Assembly (NCBI GenBank): GCA_046351415.1
Contig: JAXLYO010000009.1
Location: forward strand, 186,001 to 250,000
Source: JABFRG01 sp046351415
GTDB taxonomy: Bacteria; Myxococcota_A; Polyangia; Polyangiales; Polyangiaceae
DNA length: 64,000 nucleotides
Reading direction: 5' to 3'
Below are positions 10,055-19,616 of this stretch, one piece after another (position 1 is the stretch's first letter; every line of letters starts with the position of its first letter). The notes below the pieces were generated by a model, which saw only the letters and a list, made by a program, of their open reading frames with translations, did not search any database and had not been told where the DNA came from. The position numbers were made by a program, and so were the translations under genes.

Positions 10055-12301
10055 TTGGACGAGGTGGGCGCACTCGTCCGATCCCTCCTCGCATTTGGTG
10101 TCATCGCATCCACCGCCTGCGGTGGTGGCATCGAGCGACGCGCCGAGGCGCCCAAGCCGGTAAGTGCAAGCTACACGCTCATCCAGGCGGCCTCTTTGCC
10201 GCCCCTCGCGATGGCGGCGCGCGACGGGAGCGGACAACTCGGCATCTCGGCGGCCGTCGCCACCGACCCCGGCGACGCAGCGACACTAGCGGGGCTCATG
10301 CGCGCGAGGCTCTCGCCACGCTACGGCTCTTCTGTCTCGATCGTTCCCGTCGATGGCGGCTATCGTATTCGCCTTGGAACCGCGTCGACCGCGGCCCTCT
10401 CGGAACTCCAGGCCCTTCTCCTCGCGAAAGTGACGGACGCCGAGGCGCGCGAAGCAAGCAAGGAAGCGGCGCGCCTGTATGCGAATGCGCCCCCGCAAAG
10501 TGTGGTCACGCGCTGCGAAGGAAGGCTAGCCGCGTCGACCCCCGTTTTTGCCGGCAAGGTGGAAGCCGCGGCCCTCGAGGCAGCACGTGCACGCAGCCAC
10601 GTCCCGGCGCGCGTCGCATTCGCCGCGATCGTTCCCGGTTCGCTGGTCGAGACCACGGCAGCCGCTTGGCGCGCGAGTCGCGCTTGGCCCGAGGGCGCGG
10701 CGATCGCACAAGGCTCTGTCGTGCCAGCCGCGGTCCCCACCTCTGGGCCCGCCATCGTGCGCACGCCGGGGCGCGAAGTCGCCCTGCGCCTCGTGGTGTG
10801 GACCCCGGACCGCGAGCGAGCGATCGCCGCTGCGGAGGCTCTGGCCTCGGACAAGACGGCCCTCCGAACGCGCATCGAAGCCGAGCGACTGCGCCTCACG
10901 ATGATTCAAGCGACGGTCCTCCCCACCGGCGGCGCATGTGTCGTCGTTCGCGCGGAGGCCGACCCAGAGAGTGGAGCGCGACTCACGGCAGCGGCCTTGG
11001 GCTCTTCCCCCGTACGCTTCTTGGACGAACTCGAAAACCTCGTCCGCTACACGCCCCCTGTCCATGCCCCTCGCCTTCGAAGCGGTGACGTCGTCGACTC
11101 GGCCGACGAGCTGGCCTGGTGGGTGCTCTCTCGCGATGGGCACAAGGGTGCCAACGCGAGCAAGGAGGTCGAAATCACGGTACCGGAGGCACGCGATGGC
11201 GAGAACTCAGCGCCGCAGGCGGCCCCGGCCGAAGTAGCTCCCGAGCTCGTATCCAAAGTCGAAGGCGGGCACACGGCCTTTCACGTGCTCGTCGGGTCAC
11301 CGTGCGGAACCCTCGCCGAGGGCAGCTACAATGCAGGGCTCGCGGCTTGGGCTGCACACGCATCGGCTCTCGATGCCACCGCGAATGGCTTGCAGACGGC
11401 AACCCCTCTCGTTCGCGCAGAGGGCATCGGCATACATGTGTATGATACACCGTCGCAGGGTGAGACGGCGGAGGAGCTCGCATTCCGCGTAACGAGCCTC
11501 GCTCTGCGGAGCTGGTTCTTGCCGGATGCGAAAGCCACCGCACGCGCCAGGCGAGACCTCGTGTCGCTCCTCGCGGTTCCCTCCGCAGATCTCTTGTCGC
11601 GACTTGCACAATTGCGAGCACCAGCGCATCCGTCCTGGGTCTCCCCGTACGGCACGGCCGACGCGGTGTTGCGCCTTCCAGACGGCATTCTCGCGCAGGC
11701 AGACGCGGGCCCCCGAGGAGGCCCGCTTCGCATCGCCATTCTCGCGAGCGAAGTCGCACAGAAGGAGGCAGCGACCCGAGCGGCAGCGCTCTGGAAGCGT
11801 ACGGGGGCCAGCAAGTGCGAAGCCGCGCCGCAAGAGTCCGTGCGACCCTTGCCTCCAGCCAGTGCCGTCAGCGACACCGTCCTTCTCGGCATCCCCGCGA
11901 AGGGCGAGCGGCGCGTTGCAGATATTTGGGCGAAGCTTCTATCCGAACCCGCAGGGCCGCTCGCGAAGGCCCGCGAAGAGACGGGCCTCCGTCGGCTTTC
12001 CGTCACGGCCGAAGGACGCGACGACGCAAAACTGCTCGTCGTGCGACTCGAGGGCGCGAGCGCCAACGTTCAACGCGCAGAGGAAGCGGTACGCAAAGCT
12101 CTGGATGCGCTTCGTGACAGCGCGCTCCCCGAGGGTGAACTTGCTCGCGGCATTCGCGAAGCCGAGTCGAACGCGGCAGCTCGACTGGAAACGCTGTTCA
12201 TCGGGGGCGCGGCCGCCGGGGCATCCCCCGTAACTCCGAACCACCTCCGCTCGTTCGCGTCGCAATTTTTCAAGAGCGATGCGATCATTCGAACGCCATG
12301 A
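10055..12301 (+). CDS. M16 peptidase-like lipoprotein without visible zinc motif
   Basis: A 748-aa envelope protein. The signal segment ends in a lipobox, GVIASTAC. The remainder is Ala-rich with two halves whose helix-strand pattern and phrases such as ESNAAARLETLFIGGAA and LARGIREAE resemble the insulinase (M16) fold. The HxxEH zinc motif of active M16 enzymes is not seen, so it is probably a non-catalytic M16-like subunit. The start is TTG 10055 or GTG 10064; neither is decisive. Its stop overlaps the next gene's ATG (ATGA), showing translational coupling with plsC. Family assignment is moderate. Confidence 0.6.
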   Translation: MDEVGALVRSLLAFGVIASTACGGGIERRAEAPKPVSASYTLIQAASLPPLAMAARDGSGQLGISAAVATDPGDAATLAGLMRARLSPRYGSSVSIVPVDGGYRIRLGTASTAALSELQALLLAKVTDAEAREASKEAARLYANAPPQSVVTRCEGRLAASTPVFAGKVEAAALEAARARSHVPARVAFAAIVPGSLVETTAAAWRASRAWPEGAAIAQGSVVPAAVPTSGPAIVRTPGREVALRLVVWTPDRERAIAAAEALASDKTALRTRIEAERLRLTMIQATVLPTGGACVVVRAEADPESGARLTAAALGSSPVRFLDELENLVRYTPPVHAPRLRSGDVVDSADELAWWVLSRDGHKGANASKEVEITVPEARDGENSAPQAAPAEVAPELVSKVEGGHTAFHVLVGSPCGTLAEGSYNAGLAAWAAHASALDATANGLQTATPLVRAEGIGIHVYDTPSQGETAEELAFRVTSLALRSWFLPDAKATARARRDLVSLLAVPSADLLSRLAQLRAPAHPSWVSPYGTADAVLRLPDGILAQADAGPRGGPLRIAILASEVAQKEAATRAAALWKRTGASKCEAAPQESVRPLPPASAVSDTVLLGIPAKGERRVADIWAKLLSEPAGPLAKAREETGLRRLSVTAEGRDDAKLLVVRLEGASANVQRAEEAVRKALDALRDSALPEGELARGIREAESNAAARLETLFIGGAAAGASPVTPNHLRSFASQFFKSDAIIRTP

Positions 12302-13107
12302 ATGCTCGCATACGTACCGCGGCTCGCAGCGTGGGTTTTGCAGGGTCTTTCGCCGCATTGCTCGGAGGCTGGCTCCTCCGCGAACGCGTCGGCGCGCTCC
12401 ATCACGAGTCATTGACCTCGCACGACGACGAGCGCGCAGTATGGCTGAGGCGCTGGTGCCGTTCGCAGTTCGCGCTCTTCGACATTCGCCCCACGTTCGT
12501 CGGTGATGCGCCCTATGCTCGCTCCAATGGGTCCACGGCCCCTGGGCGCCTCGTCGTCGCGAATCATCGCTCCGCGATCGACATCATTCTCTTGCTCAAC
12601 GTGTTCGGCGGATACGTCATCAGTCGCGCCGACCTCGCCACCTGGCCGCTGCTTGGGCGCGGCGCACGAGAGTTCGGTACGGTTTTCGTCGACCGCGCTG
12701 ACCCGAAGAGTGGCGCAAAAACGATCCGTACGATCTCCGACCGGTTGAAACAGGGACACACGATCTGCCTCTTCCCGGAAGGCACGACCTTCGAGGGCGA
12801 CGAAGTGCGTCCCTTCCATGGAGGCGCGTTCCTCGCGGCCAAAGACGCGGGCGCAGACATCGTCCCCGTCGGCATCGCGTACGGCACGGGTTCACAAGCC
12901 GCGTATGTCGGGACGACGTTCGTCCAGCACCTCGCGCGCGTCGCGGCGTCGAGCGCTCCCACGAAGGTCGGTGTTGTCATCGGCGATCCGGTGAAGGCGC
13001 AAGGACCGCGCGGGCAGCTCGGAAAGACGATGCACGAGGAGGTCTCACGACTCGTAACGAAGGCCCGCGAAATCGTCGATGGTCCCGGGGCTTCGCGCCC
13101 CGGCTGA
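12298..13107 (+). CDS. plsC: 1-acyl-sn-glycerol-3-phosphate acyltransferase (PlsC family)
   Basis: Transfers an acyl chain to lysophosphatidate or a related acceptor at the inner membrane. The catalytic motif NHRSAID gives His90 and Asp95. The acceptor-binding motif FPEGTT is at residues 159-164, and VPVGIAYG follows in the usual fourth block. An N-terminal hydrophobic stretch (residues 13-28) anchors it. The 269-aa length is normal. The ATG overlaps the stop of the M16-like gene by 4 bases, tying phospholipid or lipid-tail acylation to that envelope lipoprotein. Paralogous acyltransferases using other acceptors cannot be excluded. Confidence 0.9.
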   Translation: MNARIRTAARSVGFAGSFAALLGGWLLRERVGALHHESLTSHDDERAVWLRRWCRSQFALFDIRPTFVGDAPYARSNGSTAPGRLVVANHRSAIDIILLLNVFGGYVISRADLATWPLLGRGAREFGTVFVDRADPKSGAKTIRTISDRLKQGHTICLFPEGTTFEGDEVRPFHGGAFLAAKDAGADIVPVGIAYGTGSQAAYVGTTFVQHLARVAASSAPTKVGVVIGDPVKAQGPRGQLGKTMHEEVSRLVTKAREIVDGPGASRPG

Positions 13108-13129
13108 GCGACCGCTCGCGGGCGCCCTG

Positions 13130-13333
13130 TCAGCCCCCGCCGACCAAATGGACGACCTCGACGGCATCGCCCTCGACGAGCACATGCGCACCGTGCTCTG
13201 CACGCGGGACGATCTCGCGATTCACCTCGACCGCAACGGGGCCCGAAAGCCCCAGGTCACGGAGGAGCGCGGCCACGGTGACGGGAGCCGGAGCCGACAG
13301 TTCGTGGTCTTCGCCATTCAGCAGAAGTCGCAT
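13130..13333 (-). CDS. thiS: Sulfur carrier protein ThiS
   Basis: A 67-aa ubiquitin-like protein starting MRLLLNGEDHEL. It contains TVAALLRDLGL, VAVEVNREIVPRAEH and GDAVEVVHLVGGG. ThiS donates sulfur to the thiamine thiazole after adenylation and thiocarboxylation of its C-terminal Gly-Gly. Here the tail is Gly-Gly-Gly, one residue longer than the usual end. ATG 13333 gives the standard N-terminus; the frame is open 33 bases upstream. No thiG, thiF or thiE is adjacent, so it is an orphan copy. It is convergent with plsC. Confidence 0.85.
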   Translation of the reverse strand: MRLLLNGEDHELSAPAPVTVAALLRDLGLSGPVAVEVNREIVPRAEHGAHVLVEGDAVEVVHLVGGG

Positions 13334-13416
13334 GCCAGACGCCATCCTAGCTGGCAGCATGTCCACAAGTCAGTTAGGAATCGTAGTGGATGTCGAATCA
13401 TCGTAGAGTTTGGGAG

Positions 13417-14460
13417 ATGGATGACGACCAACCGGTCCCGGGAAGCGGCGGTCTGCCCGCCGTGCCATCGCCGCGACTGGACGACCCCGAAGACGTCGCC
13501 TGGGCGCTCTCGACGGCAGAGGCGATGTGGTCTCGCGGAGAGCACGCAGATGCCATTCGCTGGATTCGCAAAGGCGCAGCCTCGGCTTCGGAAGCGGACA
13601 ATGATGGGCGGGCCGTCGAGCTCGCGAAAGCAGCAGCGGAACTTGCGACGATGCTTCGGCAAGAGTCTGCTCCCAACGTCGATGCCCATGCGGAGGCGCT
13701 GCTCGAGCGCGAGGTATCCGCCGAGCTCCGTGACGTCCGTAGCGCCATTCCACACGTCCCCGCCCCCGCCGCAGCTCCGCCCGCGGCGCGCATCATCGGC
13801 ACGGCCGAAGGCTCCAAGGCTTCGAAAGCCGCGGGAGCGAGTACCGGGACACCGCCGGGGCCACCCCCGCGCACGCTCAAGGTCACGAGTTCGTCGAGCA
13901 CGCTGAACGCGGTGACACCCCCGAAGGCGAGCGCCGGTGGCCCCGTTGCTCCTAGTGCGCCGAAGACACCGTCGAAGCCGCCACCGCCCATGATGACGGC
14001 TTCCAGCCCGACCCCGTCATCGCCGCCGCCAAAGTCCGAAGCGATGCCGCCGACGGCGCGGGCCCAAGAGCCCACGCCCCATCACGACAGCCCGACGAGA
14101 CCCCGCGGGCGCATGCTCACCCCGACGGATATCGTGCACGTTCCGCAGCGGCGCCCCAATCCCGACGCCACCCACGAGCTCAACGTAGCCCGCGAACTCC
14201 GCGCGATGGTGAAAGACATGGCCGAGGCGGAGGAACCGCCGCCCCCGGTCAAGCCGAGCCGCCCACCTCCCCCGCCCGCGGGCGACGTGGGAGTACGCCC
14301 TTCGCAAGCTGTCCACGTCATCGTTTGGCGCGACGCCCGTGGCGTTCACGTGGCTCCCGCAGGCACGGTGGTGTCGTCCATCACCGTCGACGCCATGCTG
14401 GTCGCGCTCGACCCGAACGCCGATCTATCTGCCTGGCTCGAAGCGCGAAAACCTCGCTAA
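13417..14460 (+). CDS. Hypothetical Pro/Ala-rich protein
   Basis: A protein of about 347 aa that I do not recognise. The N-terminal part (to residue 90) is helical with paired Ala-rich helices, including AMWSRGEHADAIRWIRKGA, like a short TPR pair. The middle 150 residues are a Pro/Ser/Ala disordered linker. The last 45 residues form a small domain (HVIVWRDARGVHVAPAGT) ending in ALDPNADLSAWLEARKPR. No signal peptide is seen. ATG 13417 follows a GGGAG; an in-frame ATG at 13390 is an alternative. It precedes sucA by 45 bases. Confidence 0.7.
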   Translation: MDDDQPVPGSGGLPAVPSPRLDDPEDVAWALSTAEAMWSRGEHADAIRWIRKGAASASEADNDGRAVELAKAAAELATMLRQESAPNVDAHAEALLEREVSAELRDVRSAIPHVPAPAAAPPAARIIGTAEGSKASKAAGASTGTPPGPPPRTLKVTSSSSTLNAVTPPKASAGGPVAPSAPKTPSKPPPPMMTASSPTPSSPPPKSEAMPPTARAQEPTPHHDSPTRPRGRMLTPTDIVHVPQRRPNPDATHELNVARELRAMVKDMAEAEEPPPPVKPSRPPPPPAGDVGVRPSQAVHVIVWRDARGVHVAPAGTVVSSITVDAMLVALDPNADLSAWLEARKPR

Positions 14461-14505
14461 TTCAGCTGCATTTATGGCCAAAACTCGCTAGAGTCGAGGC
14501 CACCA

Positions 14506-17355
14506 ATGTTCGAACAATTCGGAATCAACGCGGGCTACGTCGAAGAGCTTCACCTCCTGTGGCAACAGAGCCCCGAGGCCGTATCTCCCGCATGGCGTGA
14601 ATTCTTCGAGGGCGCCCGAAATTCGTCCGCCCCATCGAATGGCAGCTCGAACGGAAACGGCTACGCCGGGCCGAACGGAAACGGCTACGCGGCCTACGCC
14701 AAGGTGACGAACGGCACGCCGCTCACGCCGACGCAGAACGGCGAACCTCTCGCGGTGACGGGCGCCCGCACGAGCGCACGCTCGGAGGCCATGCTCTCCG
14801 AGGCCGACATCCGGGCACGCGTGTTCCAGCTCGTGAACGCCTATCGCGTACGCGGACACCTCTTCGCCCACATCAACCCGCTCGGCGACGCTGCAGAAGC
14901 TCCCGCCGCTCCGGAACTCGAGCTCTCGAACTTCGGTCTTTCGGCGAGCGACATGGATGCTCTCTTCCCGACCGGTGGCGTCGCGGGCATGCCAGAGCGC
15001 GCGACCCTTCGCACGATCATCGAGCACCTCACCGAAACGTATTGCCGCACCATTGGCGTCGAGTTCACGCACATCGAAGAACCCGAGATGCGCGAGTGGC
15101 TCCAAAACAGCATGGAAACGAGCCGCAATCGCTGCTCGCTCGACCCTGCCGAAACCCTTCGCATCGTCAAGCGTCTCACCGACGCAGAAATGTTCGAGCA
15201 GTTCATCCAAACGAACTTCGTCGGCGCGAAGCGCTTCTCCTGCGAAGGCGCAGAGAGCATGATCGCCATGCTCGACCTGCTCATCGAAGCCTCTGGTGAT
15301 CGCGGCGTCGAGGAAATCGTCATCGGCATGGCACACCGCGGCCGCCTGAACGTGCTCGTCAACATCATGGGCAAGAACCCGCGCGATCTGTTCGCGGCGT
15401 TCGACGACAAGCAGCCCGACCTTTTCGTCGGCAAGGGCGACGTCAAGTATCACCTCGGCTACTCGAACGATTGGGACACGGCTTCGGGCAAGCGCGTCCA
15501 CCTCACACTCACGTTCAACCCGAGTCACCTCGAGTTCGTCAATCCGGTCGTCGAAGGTCGCGTGCGCGCGAAGCAAGACCGCAGCGGCCGAGACGTGATG
15601 CCTCTCCTCATCCACGGCGATGCCGCCTTCATGGGCCAGGGCGTCGTCCCCGAGACGCTCAACCTCGAAAGCCTCGCGGGTTACTCCACGAAGGGCACCA
15701 TCCACCTCGTCGTGAACAACCAAATTGGCTTCACGACCTACCCGGAAGATTCGCGCTCGACGCGCTACTGCACGGACATCGCCCGCATGCTTCGCGTGCC
15801 GGTTTTCCACGTGAACGGCGAAGACCCCGAAGCCGTCATCCAGGTGACGCGTCTCGCGATCGAATACCGTCAACGCTTCCAGCGCGACGTCGTCATCGAC
15901 ATGTACTGCTTCCGCAAGTACGGCCACAACGAGGCCGACGAGCCGCGATTCACGCAGCCGCTCATGTACAAAATCATCGACAGCCGTCCGGGCGTGCGTG
16001 ACAGCTACGTTCGCAAGCTCGTCGGAAGCGGTCAGATGACCGAGGACGCGGCCAAACAGATTGCGACGGCGAGCCGTGCGCGCCTCGAAGCTGCCCTCGA
16101 AGAGTCGCGCAAAGGCAGCTTCCTCAAGATGCCCGACGCGATGGGCGGGGTCTGGTCTGCGTACCGCGGCGGCTCCGACGCAGCAGTGCCGGACGGACAA
16201 ACGGCGGTATCGCGCGAGTTCATCATCGAGATGGCCGAAAAGCTCGCAACCCTCCCGGAGGGCTTCACGGCGCACCCGAAGGCTGCGGCAGTTTTGAAGC
16301 AGCGCCGCGACAACGTCGTCGGCGGGAAGCCCTTCGATTGGGGCACCGCCGAGCACCTCGCGTTCGCCACTCTCCTCGCGGAGGGCTGCCCGATTCGTTT
16401 GAGCGGACAGGACAGCCGTCGCGGCACGTTCACGCATCGCCACGCGGTGCTCATGGACACCGAGACCGGCAAGCGCCACATCCCGCTCCTCAACCTGCGG
16501 CCGAAGCAAGCTCAGTTCCAGGTTTGGGATAGCCCCCTTTCCGAGACCGGCGTTCTCGGCTTCGAATATGGCTACAGCCTCGACTGCCCCGACTCGCTCG
16601 TGCTCTGGGAGGCCCAGTTCGGCGACTTCGTGAACGGCGCCCAGGTCATCGTCGACCAATTCATCGTGTCGGCGGAAGACAAGTGGGCTCGCTTGAGCGG
16701 CCTCGTTCTTCTCTTGCCCCACGGTTACGAAGGGCAAGGTCCCGAGCACTCGAGCGCGCGCATCGAGCGCTTCCTGCAGCTCGCGGCCGAAGACAACATC
16801 CAGGTATGCAATCTCACGACGCCGGCGCAGCTCTTCCACTTGCTGCGCCGCCAAGTGCATCGTCCGCTACGCAAACCGCTCATCGTGTTCACCCCGAAGA
16901 GCCTGCTGCGGCATCCCGAAGCGAAATCGACGATCGACGACCTGACCAACGGCAAGTTCCAGCGTGTCATCGGCGACACCACGATCGACCCGGCACGCGC
17001 GCGACGCGTGCTCCTCTGCAGCGGCAAGGTCTACTACCACCTCCTCGAGGCGCGTCGAAAGCGCAACATCGAGGACATCGCGATCGTGCGGCTCGAGCAG
17101 CTGTATCCGATCAACGAGCAGCTCATCGAGGCTCTCGCTCCCTACAGCGACGGCACGCCCCTCGTGTGGGTTCAAGAAGAGCCCCGCAACAGCGGGCCCT
17201 GGTACTTCTTGAACACGCACCTCCGGGACATCATCGGGACGCGCATGCCGCTCTCCTCCGTGGCGCGCGACGCGAGCGCAAGCCCGGCTACGGGAAGCAA
17301 GGCAAGCCACGAACTCGAGCAAGAGCGCCTCGTCGACGCCGCCCTCGCACGCTGA
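14506..17355 (+). CDS. sucA: 2-oxoglutarate dehydrogenase E1 component
   Basis: The thiamine-diphosphate-dependent decarboxylase of the TCA cycle 2-oxoglutarate dehydrogenase complex. It has the SucA N-terminal E2-binding segment (GYVEELHLLWQQSPEAVSP). It also has IGMAHRGRLNVL, the TPP-binding GDAAFMGQGVVPETLNL and VVNNQIGFTT near residues 368-408, and a transketolase-like C-terminal half (SGQDSRRGTFTHRHAVL, LPHGYEGQGPEHSSAR). At 949 aa it lacks the extra acyltransferase domain of actinobacterial Kgd. A low-complexity Asn/Gly/Ser segment lies at about residues 44-60. No sucB or lpd follows; a mechanosensitive channel gene starts 14 bases downstream. Confidence 0.96.
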   Translation: MFEQFGINAGYVEELHLLWQQSPEAVSPAWREFFEGARNSSAPSNGSSNGNGYAGPNGNGYAAYAKVTNGTPLTPTQNGEPLAVTGARTSARSEAMLSEADIRARVFQLVNAYRVRGHLFAHINPLGDAAEAPAAPELELSNFGLSASDMDALFPTGGVAGMPERATLRTIIEHLTETYCRTIGVEFTHIEEPEMREWLQNSMETSRNRCSLDPAETLRIVKRLTDAEMFEQFIQTNFVGAKRFSCEGAESMIAMLDLLIEASGDRGVEEIVIGMAHRGRLNVLVNIMGKNPRDLFAAFDDKQPDLFVGKGDVKYHLGYSNDWDTASGKRVHLTLTFNPSHLEFVNPVVEGRVRAKQDRSGRDVMPLLIHGDAAFMGQGVVPETLNLESLAGYSTKGTIHLVVNNQIGFTTYPEDSRSTRYCTDIARMLRVPVFHVNGEDPEAVIQVTRLAIEYRQRFQRDVVIDMYCFRKYGHNEADEPRFTQPLMYKIIDSRPGVRDSYVRKLVGSGQMTEDAAKQIATASRARLEAALEESRKGSFLKMPDAMGGVWSAYRGGSDAAVPDGQTAVSREFIIEMAEKLATLPEGFTAHPKAAAVLKQRRDNVVGGKPFDWGTAEHLAFATLLAEGCPIRLSGQDSRRGTFTHRHAVLMDTETGKRHIPLLNLRPKQAQFQVWDSPLSETGVLGFEYGYSLDCPDSLVLWEAQFGDFVNGAQVIVDQFIVSAEDKWARLSGLVLLLPHGYEGQGPEHSSARIERFLQLAAEDNIQVCNLTTPAQLFHLLRRQVHRPLRKPLIVFTPKSLLRHPEAKSTIDDLTNGKFQRVIGDTTIDPARARRVLLCSGKVYYHLLEARRKRNIEDIAIVRLEQLYPINEQLIEALAPYSDGTPLVWVQEEPRNSGPWYFLNTHLRDIIGTRMPLSSVARDASASPATGSKASHELEQERLVDAALAR

Positions 17356-17369
17356 GGGCCTGACCCACC

Positions 17370-18914
17370 GTGCCGCTCGTCCGGAATTTCGCGGCTCCCT
17401 TGCTTCTCCTCGGGGCGGTGATCTTCACCGCTTTCCTGGTGAACAAGTTTGCACCGCGCAGGCGACCACGCTTGCGGCGCCTGCTCGTTCTCCTGGGCTT
17501 CCATGTCCTCTTCTTCGCGATTCATCGCCTCATTCCGGATGCCTCCCCCTGGGCGCTCCGAACGCAAGTCGTCGCAGACCTTCTCGCGACCTTCGTCTAT
17601 GTCAACATCGGTGCATTGCTCTTGTTCGACGTCGTGCTGCCAAAGGTCGGCATGCGCGCGGCAACCATCGTGTCGGACCTTTCGGTCGGTGTAGCCTACA
17701 TCGTTACGACCGTCGGCGTTCTTCGCAACGCCGGCATGAACCCGACGGAGGCAGTGGCGACTGGCGCTGTCTTCAGCGCTGTCGTGGCACTTTCGCTCCA
17801 GTCGACGCTCGGCAACATTCTGGGTGGGGTCGCTCTCCAGCTCGACGGGTCGATCGAAGTCGGTGCGTGGCTCCAGCTCGAGAACGGCAAGCAAGGCCGT
17901 GTCACGCGCATCCGCTGGCGCCATACGGTGCTCGAGACGCGAGATTGGGACACCATCATCGTCCCCAACGCGTCCCTTTTGTCGTCGAACATCATCGTCC
18001 TCGGGCGCAGGGACGGCAAATCGGTGCCGCACCGCATGTGGGTTCATTTCCATGTCGACCATCGCTACTCGCCTTCGAGGGTCATCGACGTGGTAACGGA
18101 AGCCTTGCACGCTGCGCCCATCGAGCGCGTGGCCGAGGAGCCGCGACCGAACTGCATCTGTCTCGATCTCGCACATGAGCGCCGTACGAGCTTCGCACTC
18201 TATGCCGTGCGCTACTACCTCACCGACCTGGCTGTCGACGACCCCACGAGCTCCGTCATCCGCACGCGCATCCACTCTGCGCTTCGCCGCGCAGGCATCC
18301 CTCTCGCGATGCCCGCGACCGCCGTTTTCGTAGCCAACGAGGACGACGCACGGGAGCGCCGTCGCAAAGCGCGCGACCAGGAGGCGCGCCTTGCAGCCCT
18401 TCGCGCGGTCGACCTCTTCGACCCACTCAGCAACGAGGAACTCCACACCGTCGTACCGCACCTGCGTTTCGCGCCGTTCTCCGTTGGCGAGACGATGACG
18501 CGCCAAGGCGCGGTCGCGCACTGGCTCTATCTCATGACCCGTGGTGAAGCCGACATCTGCGTCACCGTGAGTGACGGAACCGTTCGAACCTTGTCCCACT
18601 TGAAGGCCCCGGCAGTCTTCGGCGAGATGGGCCTCATGACCGGCGAGCCCCGCGCCGCGAGCGTCATCGCTACCACCGATTCCGAGTGCTACCGCCTCGA
18701 CAAGAACGGTCTCGAACGCATCTTGCAGGAGAGACCCGAGGTCGCCGAGGAGCTGTCGGAGCTCTTGGCGAAACGCCGCGTGGAGCTCTTGGCCATGAAG
18801 GACGGCCTCTCTGCAGAACAGGCCAAGACCCGTCAGCGATCCGAGAAAGAGGACATCCTCGAACGCATCCAATCGTTCTTCGGCATTGGCGGCCACAACA
18901 GCATCGCGCCATGA
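17370..18914 (+). CDS. MscS-type mechanosensitive channel with cyclic nucleotide-binding domain
   Basis: A 514-aa inner-membrane channel. Three to four hydrophobic helices occupy residues 5-130. The MscS pore helix and beta domain follow, with LQSTLGNILGGVALQLDGSIEVG and VPNASLLSSNIIV. A C-terminal cNMP-binding domain (about 345-470) contains GEADICVTVSD and FGEMGLMTGEPRAASVIA, matching the phosphate-binding cassette FGE-x-A/L. This domain order is known from cyclic-nucleotide-regulated MscS homologues (bCNG). It starts with GTG 14 bases after sucA. Its stop overlaps the next gene by 4 bases. Confidence 0.92.
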   Translation: MPLVRNFAAPLLLLGAVIFTAFLVNKFAPRRRPRLRRLLVLLGFHVLFFAIHRLIPDASPWALRTQVVADLLATFVYVNIGALLLFDVVLPKVGMRAATIVSDLSVGVAYIVTTVGVLRNAGMNPTEAVATGAVFSAVVALSLQSTLGNILGGVALQLDGSIEVGAWLQLENGKQGRVTRIRWRHTVLETRDWDTIIVPNASLLSSNIIVLGRRDGKSVPHRMWVHFHVDHRYSPSRVIDVVTEALHAAPIERVAEEPRPNCICLDLAHERRTSFALYAVRYYLTDLAVDDPTSSVIRTRIHSALRRAGIPLAMPATAVFVANEDDARERRRKARDQEARLAALRAVDLFDPLSNEELHTVVPHLRFAPFSVGETMTRQGAVAHWLYLMTRGEADICVTVSDGTVRTLSHLKAPAVFGEMGLMTGEPRAASVIATTDSECYRLDKNGLERILQERPEVAEELSELLAKRRVELLAMKDGLSAEQAKTRQRSEKEDILERIQSFFGIGGHNSIAP

Positions 18915-19606
18915 AGAGCATCGAGTGGGAAGAACTGGGCCTCGAAGACATCGTGCGGCTCATCCGAAGCCTCGGTGCCCACCGGTACGTCGCCAAAGCC
19001 GACGTGCGGGTTCATGCCCTCGTCATCGACGGTTCCGGTGAAGTCGCGGGACTCGAAGACGCGCAAGCCCAGGCGCGCACCGTGCTCGCCGATGGTTCCT
19101 GCGACCCGGCCTCCCGTGCGCCCGAACTCTGGATAGAAATTGGCCACAAGGAGCTCGCGGCGCTTCTGGAGGCATATTGGTGTACCGAAGGCGCCGAGGC
19201 GCGACGCGCGGCGCTAAAGACGAGACTCGAGTCGCTCGAACTGCCTATCGATGCAGAATGCACGTTATTCGACGAAGGCAGGGAACAGGATATCCACCCG
19301 GTTCTCGTCGACGCCGGGTGGGAGCTCTTCCGTCTTTCGGAGCTCGACCCCGAACGACATCGTGGTGTCATCGATGCTTTCGACGACGCACTTTCGTTCG
19401 CCAGCGCACGATTCGAGGAAGAGAGCGCCATTCCCCCGCCCGAGGCTTATGCCCTGGAGTTGCCCGCATTCGGCGCCGAAGAGGTGCTCTTCGCCCCAGA
19501 GCGCGCCCCGGTCCCCTTCGTCGTGTGGGTGAATGGGCCCGAGCCGTACCTCGACTATCTGCTCCGCGGTGTCGCGAAAGTGGCGAAGATCGCCGAGCCC
19601 TTCTGA
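18911..19606 (+). CDS. Hypothetical acidic protein
   Basis: A 231-aa acidic protein I do not recognise. It starts MKSIEWEELGLEDIVRLIRSL, overlapping the channel gene's stop by 4 bases (ATGA), so the two are translationally coupled. It has alternating helices and strands, no cysteine-rich region, no signal peptide and no membrane segment. It ends in YLDYLLRGVAKVAKIAEPF. A cytosolic partner or regulator of the channel is possible from coupling only. Confidence 0.75.
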   Translation: MKSIEWEELGLEDIVRLIRSLGAHRYVAKADVRVHALVIDGSGEVAGLEDAQAQARTVLADGSCDPASRAPELWIEIGHKELAALLEAYWCTEGAEARRAALKTRLESLELPIDAECTLFDEGREQDIHPVLVDAGWELFRLSELDPERHRGVIDAFDDALSFASARFEEESAIPPPEAYALELPAFGAEEVLFAPERAPVPFVVWVNGPEPYLDYLLRGVAKVAKIAEPF

Positions 19607-19616
19607 AGCGTGCGGC

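Noticed and set aside
14488..16860. Long antisense open frame across sucA (790 codons)
   Set aside because: The plus strand encodes clear SucA motifs throughout; the antisense frame is a GC-rich shadow with no family signature.
17172..18896. Antisense open frame across the MscS gene (574 codons)
   Set aside because: The plus strand has the MscS and cNMP motifs; the antisense frame has no recognisable domain.
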